A stretch of DNA of 64,000 nucleotides from Nissolia schottii (lineage: Eukaryota; Streptophyta; Magnoliopsida; Fabales; Fabaceae). Positions 34,115-44,041 of the stretch are shown piece by piece. The notes below the pieces were generated by a model. The model searched no databases and was not told the origin of the DNA. It saw nothing but the letters and a program-made list of their open reading frames with translations. How positions within the stretch are numbered: the stretch's first letter is position 1; each line of letters opens with the position of its first letter. The stretch lies in contig QANU01021372.1 in assembly GCA_003254905.1 (NCBI GenBank), positions 6,449 through 70,448 of the forward strand, in the 5' to 3' direction. The translations under genes and the position numbers were made by a program.

Positions 34115-34421
34115 TGGATTTGCCAACACGGGTGGCGAATTCATATTGAATTCGCCTACCTCGTTGGCGAATTTAGGGTAAATAGGGAATTAGGGTTTAT
34201 TAGTAATTCGCCTACCGCGTTGGCGAATTTAGAAGGAATTCACCAACCGTGTTAGCGAATTTAGGCCATATTTGCCAACCGTGTTGGCGAATCTGACGTG
34301 GCCGTCCACGCTTGCCGTGAAGTCCACGTCAGCCCAAACGGTGGTAGTTGCATAATAAGTTTTGAAATGGGGGTATTTTGGTAATTAGTCCCTGTAACAA
34401 GGGCAAAAAAGTAAAAAACTC
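34115..34421 (-). repeat. MULE terminal inverted repeat, right
   Basis: The complement of the left TIR, with about 38 extra bases near 34200 relative to it. It ends GTAAAAAACTC, directly followed by the target duplication. Confidence 0.85.
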
Positions 34422-34431
34422 GAGTATCGTG

Positions 34432-35110
34432 CTATTTAACACCACTCGTATTTGGGAAGGTAGCATATCGTGTACCCGTACTTGTATCAAAGAGTAATGT
34501 ATACCATGTGACTATGGTACAAAAAGTCAAATTCCTCTTCCAGCACTCGAGTCACTCTTGCAGAAGAAAGGGGTATTCGAAATGTTCTTATAGAGGAAAC
34601 GGGAGTCAGACCAAGGTTGAAATTTGGATAGAACATTCTCATGGTCTTGACTGACTCCCAAGTAGCCTCTTGTGGTGTCAAATTCTTCCATTGTGTGCAT
34701 CAGTACCTGTTGTTCCAATAAGTCTCCCCGAATAATTTCTATTTGTAGTAATAATTGCATCATTGTGTGTCCTTGTAGGACGTAGTCCCTCAGGTTTCTC
34801 AAAAACAATATTGTAAGTGCGTAGCAAAAGGTCCAATCCTGGCTCTAATTCCGCTAATAATTGCAGCAACTATTGTTGTTGTTCGACTTCCTTAGGAATG
34901 TCAGGTTGTTGCACTTGTAAGGTAAATTCCTCATCAATTGCATGTGTTGTAGCTATTCTCTTCAAGTGATGGAACTGAGCGTCTACCACTGGTGCTGCAT
35001 GGTCCCTTACTAGAGTAGTAAGCTTCCATTTCCAATAGAATTTCAAATATCTTGCATCATAATCATCGAGGCAACAAGGTTGTTAACCAAGCAATTTAAG
35101 GGATATATAT
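34432..35110 (-). mobile_element. Athila/Tat-like internal region, part 2 (after Mutator insertion)
   Basis: It continues the match to 22410-22880, with blocks such as CAAATTCCTCTT, AGAAGAAAGGGGTATT and CTCAGGTTTCTCAAAAACAA. It extends past the point where the other copy diverges (about 22865) to about 35110. A short open stretch containing FDTTRGYLGVSQDHENVLSK is shared with the other copy. It is not a recognised domain. It is broken and old. Confidence 0.6.
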
Positions 35111-35201
35111 AGTAAAGAGTGTTCACATAGACTAACCATCACAATACAAATTAAACCCTTGCACACTCTCGAATGTGTAATTACTTCTTTAGAAGAAATT
35201 T

Positions 35202-35242
35202 AAGATGACTGTTGGTCTTCCAACACCATCAACAGTCATCTT
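35202..35242. repeat. Perfect 13-bp stem hairpin
   Basis: AAGATGACTGTTG at 35202-35214 pairs with CAACAGTCATCTT at 35230-35242 across a 15-base loop. It is at the edge of the gypsy mosaic. Its function is unknown and it may be the remains of a foldback element. Confidence 0.7.
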
Positions 35243-35444
35243 TGAGCATGCACAATAATCAATTAACTATCTCGTCATACTTGTGTGATTAATTTTGGTA
35301 AGCATGGAAGCCTATTTTGTTTGGTCTAAACTTAGTTCTCATGATTCATTAGACCCATCGTATGTCAAATTTTGGTGATGTGCATATGTTGTGATTGTTT
35401 AATAATAAAGACAAATGAGAAATTTAATAACCCCTAAATCTCAA

Positions 35445-35699
35445 ATCCTAAATTTATCAAAAAAAATCTCCTATTACCAGAAGATATATCCATCCGTACT
35501 ACTTTTTTTTTTCTCATTTTTAATAATTTAGTGTTTACTAACAAATATATTCGCCAATAATCTGTAGGTGCTNATCCTAAATTTATTAAAAAAATCTCCT
35601 ATTACCAGAAGATATATCCATTCGTACTACCTTTTTTTTCTCATTTTTAATAATTTAGTGTTTACTAACAAATATATTCGCCAATAATCTGTAGGTGCT
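35445..35699. repeat. About 127-bp direct duplication around single N (probable assembly overlap)
   Basis: Segments 35445-35572 and 35574-35699 are nearly identical and abut the N at 35573. The copies differ by one or two substitutions and short homopolymer lengths. Confidence 0.85.
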
Positions 35700-35961
35700 A
35701 CTTAACGCCACATTCTTTTGGTAGATACACTATTAGTGGGTAACTCTGAGCTTCTTCTTTAACATAGTTGAAAAAAGTATTTACTAGCAGATTAGAAACA
35801 TAAAATTTGCCGATAAAAGTGGCATAAATATTTGACGGAAAAATTTGCCAATATATGACTGATGTTTTTTTATTAGTAAAAATAAGTTTGTGTAAGGAAA
35901 AAAAAATAGTTTGTGGACATGTGAAAAGTCTAAAAAAGAACAGTTTGAAGGAGACTTATCC

Positions 35962-35988
35962 ATTATTATTATTATTATTATTATTATT
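35962..35988. repeat. (ATT)n microsatellite at the 3' splice region of exon C
   Basis: About nine ATT units directly before the pyrimidine stretch and CAG of exon C. Length changes here would alter the polypyrimidine/branch-point zone. Confidence 0.85.
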
Positions 35989-36000
35989 TTTTTGGTGCAG

Positions 36001-36090
36001 AGTTTGATGCTTGGATGGATTGTTGGATCAAGGCCAATGCTTTGGGCTCTTTTTGCCGGCGCAATGCTAGGGACTGCTTATTCAATTAAT
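36001..36090 (+). CDS. UbiA-family aromatic prenyltransferase, internal exon C
   Basis: This 90-nt phase-0 exon encodes 30 residues: SLMLGWIVGSRPMLWALFAG followed by AMLGTAYSIN. The LGWxVGSxPxxWALF and LGTAYSIN blocks are conserved in homogentisate and flavonoid/coumarin prenyltransferases and form two transmembrane segments with a short turn. It joins exon B in frame. It is bordered by GGTGCAG and GTAAGT, a strong donor. In relatives the next residues are PLLRWKR. I searched the rest of the window and did not find that exon, so the following intron exceeds 27.9 kb as assembled. The second Asp-rich motif and the C-terminus lie beyond the window. Confidence 0.9.
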
Positions 36091-37185
36091 GTAAGTTCAT
36101 TAATTGCTTTTAAACTTCTTTTTCTGCTTAATAGTTCTGCTTAGGGAATAACTTTATAGTAAGATTTAATTTGTTGTTTTACATTGTACATTTCCGTATC
36201 CATTTGTTTATGTAGTAATAGGTATCGATCTTGTGATATTTGTTTTTATGTGGAATAAATTTTTCTTACAATCGAGCTATAGCACCACCAAACAAACTAC
36301 AACAACCACCACCTTTAAACCTGCACAAACAAGCAGCACCATAACCCTTATGCGCTCACCAACACAAATCAAGAGAGAAAGAATGAGGGGGTTGGAAGTG
36401 GTGCTGCAAAATGATTCAGAGCAGGAGAGAGAATTACTCTGGAAGCAAGAAAGAAGGGACATATCAAGATGATTCTTGGTAGGGTGGTCGGCGACGGCTC
36501 CACGTAAGGGATCATGTGGTTGTTCTAATATGGGAGAGAGAGAGAGGAGAAAATGAGAAGGGAAGCTTCTATCACTCTTCTACAGTGGATAAAAATAAAT
36601 TGTACTCGTGAAAAACCTTGTTACCTTCAATATCTTCAACCCCTTGTAGAAAGTAAATAGCCAATCGAGCAACACCAAGCATATTCCTCCAACAAAACAG
36701 CGACAACATGACATCTATATCACAAATGACACTTGTCCAAAAACCCTTATCACGTTAGTTTCTAGATTACAATTTGTCATTGGTGGCAATTTAAATATTT
36801 TATTATTATTTACTATTTTTTTTAATAAATCGCCATCATAGATGACGCATTATAGAGAGATCAGAGTTTGATAATTTTTATAGAAAAACCAGAGTTTGAT
36901 ATTTACTCAATCATTTTTCTACCATACATAAGATTTTAGCCATAGAAACAAACTATACGAATAACACGAAATCAAGGCATGTGACGTTCGGGTTGGGCTC
37001 ATGTGGTAATGAGAGTCAGGGATGTTCGTAACTTGCATAAGAAAATCGTCTCCGTTAGACCTACTTCTATGTCAGAGACTCAAATAACTTTTTCAGAGAT
37101 TCCATGTCAGAATGAAGGGTTCGATGGGTTACTAATAGAAGATGAATAAGCTCTAGCTTTTCAGATTAGTTCCATAAGTTAGTTA
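36091..37185 (+). other. Start of prenyltransferase intron 3
   Basis: Intron sequence without a supported gene. Short frames near 36233-36472 are low-complexity ACC/ACA-rich and not convincing. It ends at the 5' LTR of Copia 2. Confidence 0.5.
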
Positions 37186-37341
37186 TAACAGCTGTATGTA
37201 TAGCTGTCAAGTTAGTTAATTTGTTATTGTTAGTTGACTAAACTTAGCTTGCACCTCAAGCTAACTTGTGTTGTATATATATTGAGCAAGTGCTCCAATA
37301 CCAACTTGAGAATTATTTTTCACATTCAATGTTTTCTGTTA
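37186..37341 (+). repeat. Copia 2 5' LTR
   Basis: 156 bp with inverted ends TAACAG and CTGTTA, next to the primer-binding site. Its last 88 bp recur at 46549-46636 without a difference. Confidence 0.8.
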
Positions 37342-40300
37342 TGGTATCATCCCTGAGAATTTGCTTCTGCTCCTCTGTTCTAATTCTCCTAATCTTCCAT
37401 TCTTCGTTTCTGCACCTTCACTTCCGCCATTAATGGCTGCTTCGGTACCTCTAGATCCGGCTCAGGATCCTACGTCCCCGTACTACATGCATCCGAACGA
37501 GAGTCCTTCTCAGATTCTTGTTTCCTCCTTGCTAAATGGTTTGAACTACCACAACTGGTCTAGGCGATGCGCATGGCCTTACTCTCCAAAAAGAAAGTCA
37601 AGTTTGTGGATGGATCAATTTCTATGCCAGCCTCGTCCTCGATTCTCTTCAGTCGATGGGAGCGCTGCAACCATATGGTGCTGTCATGGCTGCTCTGTGC
37701 TGTAGAGCCTTCAATTGCACAAAGCGTCGTGTGGTTCGATAAGGCTTACGAGGTATGGAGTGAACTCAGAGAACGTTTCTCACAAGGCGATTTGTTGAGA
37801 ATCGCGGATCTTCAAGAAGAATTATCAGCATTACGACAAGGTGATCTTTCTGCCACACAATTCTTCACTGATCTTAAGGTCCTTTGGGATGAACTTGATG
37901 TATTTTGTCCCCTTCCTTCTTGCAAATGCAATGTTGTTTGTGATTGTGGTGCATTTGCTAAAATCAAGAAGCATCGTAAGGCTGATATTGCCATTAAATT
38001 CCTTAAAGGCTTGAATGATTCTTATCACACTGTCTGATCTCAAGTCTTGTTAATGGAACCTTTGCCTTCTCTCAATAAAATCTTTTCTCTGGTTCTCCAA
38101 CATGAAAGGCAACTGCACTATGAGTCAGGCTCCAAAGCAGTACTGAATTTCACTCCTGCATCTCAAAGTTCAGTTTTTGCCACTGGTGATGCACAGAAGC
38201 CTTCCAAGGAACAGGGAAAGTCCAAAAGAAATTCCAACAAATGCACATTTTGTGGCTATTTTGGACACACAATTGATGAATGCAATAAGAAGCATGGCTA
38301 CCCCCCGGGGTACAAGTCCAAGAAATCTGTTAATGCTGCTGTCAATACTGATGAATCATCCTCTCCACAGGCTGCATCTCAGCCTTCTTCCTTCTCCTTC
38401 ACTGCAGATCAGTACCAAAGCCTCTTGGCTCTAATTCAGCAGTCACAACAATTCTCCCAAGTTAACTTTGCTCAAGTTCATCATACTTCATCTAAATCCC
38501 TGCAAGGCAACTCAGGTACAGGTTTTTGGATTATTGACTATGGGGCAACTAATCATATATGTTGTTCTAGGCATTATTTTCAGTCTTATAGGGAAATTGA
38601 TCCACCTATTCCCATATCCCTTCCTAATGGCCAAATTGTTACAAAAAAGCAGGCAGGGATTGTTATATTCAATGACAATTTCCACTTGGCAAATGTTCTA
38701 TACTTACCTAATTTCAGTTTCAATCTCATAGTTGTTTCTAAGCTTTGCCATGATTTGCAATGCTGCCTTACTTTGTTCCATGATCACTACATCCTACAGG
38801 ACAAGCACAACTTGAAGAGGATTAGAGTTGCTAAAGCTGTCAATGGACTTTATCTCTTAGATAAATTCAATTCTTGTCATTCATTACAATCTGTTTGTAA
38901 TTCTGTTGCTAATGCTACTGTCTTAGCTGCTAGTGATCATTTTAATCTTTGGCATTTTAGACTTGGCCATGTGCCACTTCAGGTTTTGGAAGAAATAAAG
39001 AATAAGATCTGTGATGTTATTGATCCTATTGCCACTTCTTTCCCCTGTGACATTTGCCATTATGCCAAGCAAAAGGCACTTCCTTTTCCCACAAGCAATT
39101 CTGCTTCCACAGCCCCCCTTTGAGCTGATCCATGTGGACATATGGGGCCCTGTCCCTACCATCTCCTTACGAGGGTATAAATACTTTTTGACAATTGTTG
39201 ATGGCTTCAACAGGCACACTTGGACCTATTTTTTTGAAATCTAAGGCAGATGCTGCTACAGCACTAAAGGGGTTCATTTCCCTCACTGAAAATCAATTCA
39301 ACTCTAGGATAAGGAAGATAAGATCAGACAATGGGCCTGAATTTCTCCTCAAAGAGTTCTATGCTTCCAAGGGGATCATTCATCACACAAGCTGCATTTG
39401 AAACACCTCAACAGAATTCAATTGTTGAATGTAAGCACCAACATCTCTTAAATGTCACAAGGTCCTTACTATTTCAGGCTAATCTTCCTCATTGCTTTTG
39501 GTCCTTTGTTATAGCACATGCCACTTTTCTGATAAATAGGCTTCCTAGTGAAGCTCTTAATATGTCCACCTCTCACACCCTTCTATTTTCCAAAGATCCT
39601 GATTTTTCATTTCTTAAAGCTTTTGGTTGCTTAGCTTTTGCAACTACATTACATAGAAATAGGACAAAATTGGATAGAAGGGCTAGGAAATGCATTTTCC
39701 TAGGATACAAGGCTGGGACAAAGGGATTTCTGTCTCGTTTGACCTGAACTGCAGGGAGATCTTCTTAAGTAGAAATGTGATGTTCTATGAAGACCATTTC
39801 CCTTTTCATTCAGGTGCTGCAGAAGCAGTTCCACAATCACCCTTAGATCAAGTGATTCTGCCTGCTGTCAATGAGAGTTTATCTGATCTACTCCCTGCAG
39901 ACATGCCAAGCTGACATACCCCTACTCATGACAATGGTGTAGTGCCTCCATAGTCTCTCAGAAGGTCTTCAAGGTCCAAAACTGCCACCACATACCTACA
40001 GGACTACCACTGCAATCTGCTACTTGGCTTTCCTCCTCATGCTACAGCAACATATCCCATTGAGCACAGCTTGTCATATGACTCGTTGGGATCCAATTAC
40101 AAGAAATTCATTCTCAATGTATCATTTGTCACTGAACCTTCATCCTATTCTCAGGCAGTGAAGCATAGCCAATGGAAAGAAGCTATGGCTGCTGAAATTT
40201 CAGCACTTCAATTGAACAACACTTGGGAATTGTTGGACTTGCCTGAAGGGAAGACACCCATAGGCTGTAAATGGGTGTACAAGATTAAGCTAAAGGCAGA

Positions 40301-41982
40301 TGGAACCATTGAGAGGTATAAAGCCATATTAGTTGCTAAAGGGTACACACAAACACATGGCATTGATTACTTGGATACCTTAGCCTTGTGGCTAAGATGA
40401 CAATAGTGAGGTTGCTGCTCTCACTTGCATCTATTAAAGGCTGGTTCCTACATCAACTAGATGTTAAAAATGCATTTCTACATGGGGAGCTGCATGAAGA
40501 AGTGTACATGAGACTTCCCCAAGGTTTTCACAGCAAGAAACCTAACCAAGTATGCGGTTTACTAAAGTCCCTTTATGGCTTAAAACAAGGCAGCAGACAG
40601 TGGTTCTCTAAGTTGTCCACTGCTTTGCTCACTTCTGGTTACAAGCAATCCCAATTTGATTACTCACTCTTCACCAAGTCCTGCAATGACTCTTTCACAG
40701 CATTACTTGTCTATGTGGATGACATAATCCTGGCAGGTAATGATATGTCTGAAATTTCTTCCATGAAGAGCTATCTTGATGGCATGTTCAAGATTAAAGA
40801 CCTTGGTGAGCTGAAGTGCTTCCTTGGGCTTGAGATTGCTCGGAGTTCCAAAGGGGTCACTATTTCCCAAAGGAAATATTGCTTGGAAATAATCTCTGAT
40901 GCAGGGCTCCTTGTGAAACACCCTAGCAAACTGTTTACCCGTACGTAGTAAACAATGCTCACTAGGTTGTTTTCTGCTTTGGTGGGGTTACTTCTAGCCC
41001 ACACTTTTAGCTTGACAAATATTTCTTATTCGAAAATATGGACCGTTTTGAAAATTATTCATTTTCCTTTTCTTACAAAACTAGGAGCCGTGCGTGTTGG
41101 AGAAAGCATATAAAGATACAAGCGATAGAGTCCCAATGGACTTAAGCAAAAATTAACTACAGAGTAGTGGTGCTGGAGATGTTGTAAGAGAAGCAGATAG
41201 ACATACAAGTAGTCGGTCCATAGCACAATTACACATTCAAATAATAATACATAATTACATCATCAAGTGTACAAGTCATATAATTTACATATGTGCTAAG
41301 GGAATATCTAATCCCTTAAGCTAGTTCAAAACATAAAGCAGAAGTTGTTGTCCATTGCTTCCTCGAAATCCTCTGACGTCCACAACTCTACTTGTCCTCC
41401 GATACCTGCTCGGTCTCGGCATACACGTCATGCTACCTGGAGTCATAAGGTAGTGGGGATGAGAACGGTAGGTTCTCAGTGCAAACTGTAGCTCTGCGCT
41501 CTCGGGTTTCATCTAGTTATACTCCAGGCTGTTCAGGTGTTTCTAAGTGAACATACATACTAACATCCCTACTGATTATTATCTGGCCTAAATTCCTGAA
41601 CAGCTTTATCTACTTTATTAAGTGATAGGGGAACTACTCTTGCTTCTAAGTTCGCGTGCTTGTTATTTTCCTTCGTATACAGACATAGCCGTCTCAAGCG
41701 TTCTCTTGACGGTACTTACCTCATATTTACTTATCTTCTTCATATTTACTCATCTTCTTACTTATTCATACTTCCATACATACACTTTTACATACCTTAC
41801 ATACGTACATTCAAGCATACATCGCATACCATATTTCTCTCTTTCTTTCTTTTATACTTTACTCTTTCTTTACTTTTCTCTTTCTTTACTTTCCTCTTTC
41901 TTGACTTTCCTCTTTCTTGCATACCTTTCTCTTGCTTTCATACTTTCATACTCTTTTCTTTATTTGATTCATCTTTCCTGCA

Positions 41983-42525
41983 AGCCACCTACCTACAGGA
42001 AAGTGAATCTGCTGCCAGCCACCTACCGATAGCAATCATCATCCCCTTCCCTGCCAGCCACCTACCGACAGGGAAGTGACCCCACTCCTACCAGCCACCT
42101 ACTAACAGGGAGGTTGTGCATCATCGTAATCGATTCAGCTCTCCTTCCAGCCACCTACCGACAGGAAAGTGAATCCGCTGCCAGCCACCTATCGACAACA
42201 ATCATTCCTTGCCCCTCCCCTGCCAGTTACCTACCGACAGGGAAGTGACCCCTTTCCTACCAGCCACTTACCGACAGGAAGGTTGTGCATCATTCTTTCC
42301 CCTTCCTTGCTAGCCACCTACAGACAAGAAAGTGAATCTGTTGCCAACCACCTACCGACAACAATCACCGTCCCCTTCCCTGCCATACACCTGCAGACAG
42401 GGTAGTGACCTATTTCCTGCCAGCCACCTACCGACAGGAAGGTTGTGCATCATAATCGATTCATCTCTCCTGCCAGCCACCTACTGATAGAAGAGTGAAC
42501 CCACTGCCAGCCACTTACCGACAGC
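41983..42525. repeat. Higher-order minisatellite in LTR copy 3
   Basis: About 14 units centred on CCAGCCACCTACCGACAGG are spaced 33-55 bp apart. The spacers cycle through four types (GTGAATC, CAATCATC...CCTTCCCTG, GGAAGTGACCCC, GGTTGTGCATCAT), giving a higher-order period of about 160-170 bp repeated a little over three times. It resembles a CRISPR array only superficially. Confidence 0.9.
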
Positions 42526-42869
42526 AACATCATCTTTCCTTTCTTTCTCATAGTCTTTCATCATATAATCTTTCCTTTCTTATAACATATCTTCTTATCT
42601 TTCCTTCCATTGCACATAGCATGGAATGACTTGTTCCCTAAGGTTCAGTTCAATTATAATCTTTACTCATTACTTGATTAGCTTCTAGTCCTCTAAATGT
42701 ACCTTAACATGATGCATGGCATGCTAACATATTACTTTAAAAATCATAATGCATGGACTTTTAACATACTACATCACATAGTTCACATACTTCAGTCATA
42801 TTCATCATTTAAATATAACTTGTTGGATTATGTGCCTCAAGACAGCTTCCATAGAACGTTCTGGTCTCA

Positions 42870-43175
42870 AGCCACTCAGCGGAACCTCTTGTCCGCTCAG
42901 TGATCTGAGCTCATCTCGCTCGGCGACAAGAGCCCCATCGCTCAGCGGTGAGAGCCTCATCGCTCAGCGGTAACTTCTTTCGCTGAGCTGGCTGGGCCCG
43001 ATTTTCAAAAATATCTTTTCCATCCTTATCCTCATCCTTAGTGACCTTCAAGCCGCTCAGCGGATCCTCTGGCCGCTCAGTGCCCTGGAGTTCACGTTTA
43101 AAAATCCTTCTTTATGATGCATTCCGCTCAGCGACGCCTGGGGCCGCTCAGCGGTACCTGGGTGACTCTGAAACC
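42870..43175. repeat. CCGCTCAGCGG palindromic repeat cluster in LTR copy 3
   Basis: At least eight variants of CCGCTCAGCGG or CGCTCAGCG lie over 300 bp. The same motif, in complement (GCTGAGCGGC), clusters at about 10390-10600 in the opposite-oriented copy 0. It belongs to the LTR family, not to chance. Confidence 0.85.
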
Positions 43176-44041
43176 GAATGCATGGTTTTTTTTCTTTTCT
43201 CTTCCTCCTTTCTCATGGCCACTTCTTGAGGTTCTCACACATATTCAAACCATCATAAAACTAGCTAATCCAGGTCTCAAGACCCTTCAGAATCATCTTC
43301 CTATCCTAGCTTGAGTTCTAGCATACATAATCATACATAAACATAAGCAATCACACACATAAACTCATAACAACCACCAAGGAGGTGAGTAGCCATAGTT
43401 ACCAACTTCTTGAGGGCTGATTCGGTGATGAAAAGGATGGGGGAGAGCAGTCCTCCAAGCTTTGAGCACGGTCCAAGCTTCCGGCAGAGTTTCTGCAGGG
43501 TAACCGCGGCGTACACGGGCAGAGTTTCGACTAACTCCAGAGAGAATTTCTCTCTTCAAATTTCTGAAAATGAAGGGCTATTTATAGCCAAAAATCTGCC
43601 CTTAACAATTACGTTTTTGTCCCTTGGTATAATTACCATTTTGCCCTTTTATTTTCTTTAATAATTAATTAATTCAAAAGATAATTAAGGGGTCAAATCA
43701 ATGAATAGTAAATGAATATTTTAATATTTTCCCTTGCAAATCTGATTCCCCACGTGCTGGTTGCCATCTTTGACCGCCTCCCAGTCCCGTTTCGCTCGTG
43801 TTTTATTGCTCATAGTGCTGATGCGTCGCGCACAGTCGTCCGAAAAATATTCCACTTGTACCGTCGCGATCCTCTATTTTCCCCCTACATCAGAATATTA
43901 TTGGTTTAAGGCATTTGTGAATTTTTATCCGAAGGATTACTTTTCATAGATACCTTTAACACGTCATCGAGTCCCGGTGACCGCAGACTGCTGTTCTGCT
44001 CGCGGTTTCGTTACTTCCCGACCTTCCCAATGGAGTCGTGA

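Larger units (their letters stand above)
30054..34421 (-). mobile_element. Mutator-like (MULE) DNA transposon, 4368 bp
   Basis: A perfect 10-bp target duplication, GAGTATCGTG (30044-30053 and 34422-34431), flanks long terminal inverted repeats that begin GAGTTTTTTACTCTTTTGCC. The repeats run about 280-300 bp, including a roughly 38-bp indel, and are rich in TTGGCGAATT motifs. The element encodes a Mutator transposase on the minus strand and has a tandem array at its 3' side. The paralogous gypsy copy at 22395-22430 preserves the uninterrupted site (AAAGAGTATTGTGCTATATA), which independently confirms both ends. TIR arms differ by about 10% by eye, so the insertion is not recent. Confidence 0.93.
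35111..36000 (+). other. End of prenyltransferase intron 2
   Basis: AT-rich intron with no gene. It holds a 13-bp perfect hairpin (35202-35214 with 35230-35242), an assembly-type duplication at 35445-35699 and a (ATT)n run at about 35962-35988. It ends TTTTTTTGGTGCAG at exon C. Confidence 0.6.

Noticed and set aside
33951-34181. 76-codon + strand frame in the right MULE end
   Set aside because: It runs into the terminal inverted repeat and is antisense to the transposase leader. There is no domain, and it is unlikely to be a captured gene.
41622-42079. Phe/Tyr/Leu-rich + strand frames resembling membrane proteins
   Set aside because: They are produced by TTTC/CATA low-complexity runs in a long LTR, on the antisense strand of that element.
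41983-42525. CRISPR-like array of about 19-bp repeats with spacers
   Set aside because: The spacers themselves repeat in a four-step cycle, the repeats are degenerate, the context is a plant LTR and no cas genes are present. It is a higher-order minisatellite.
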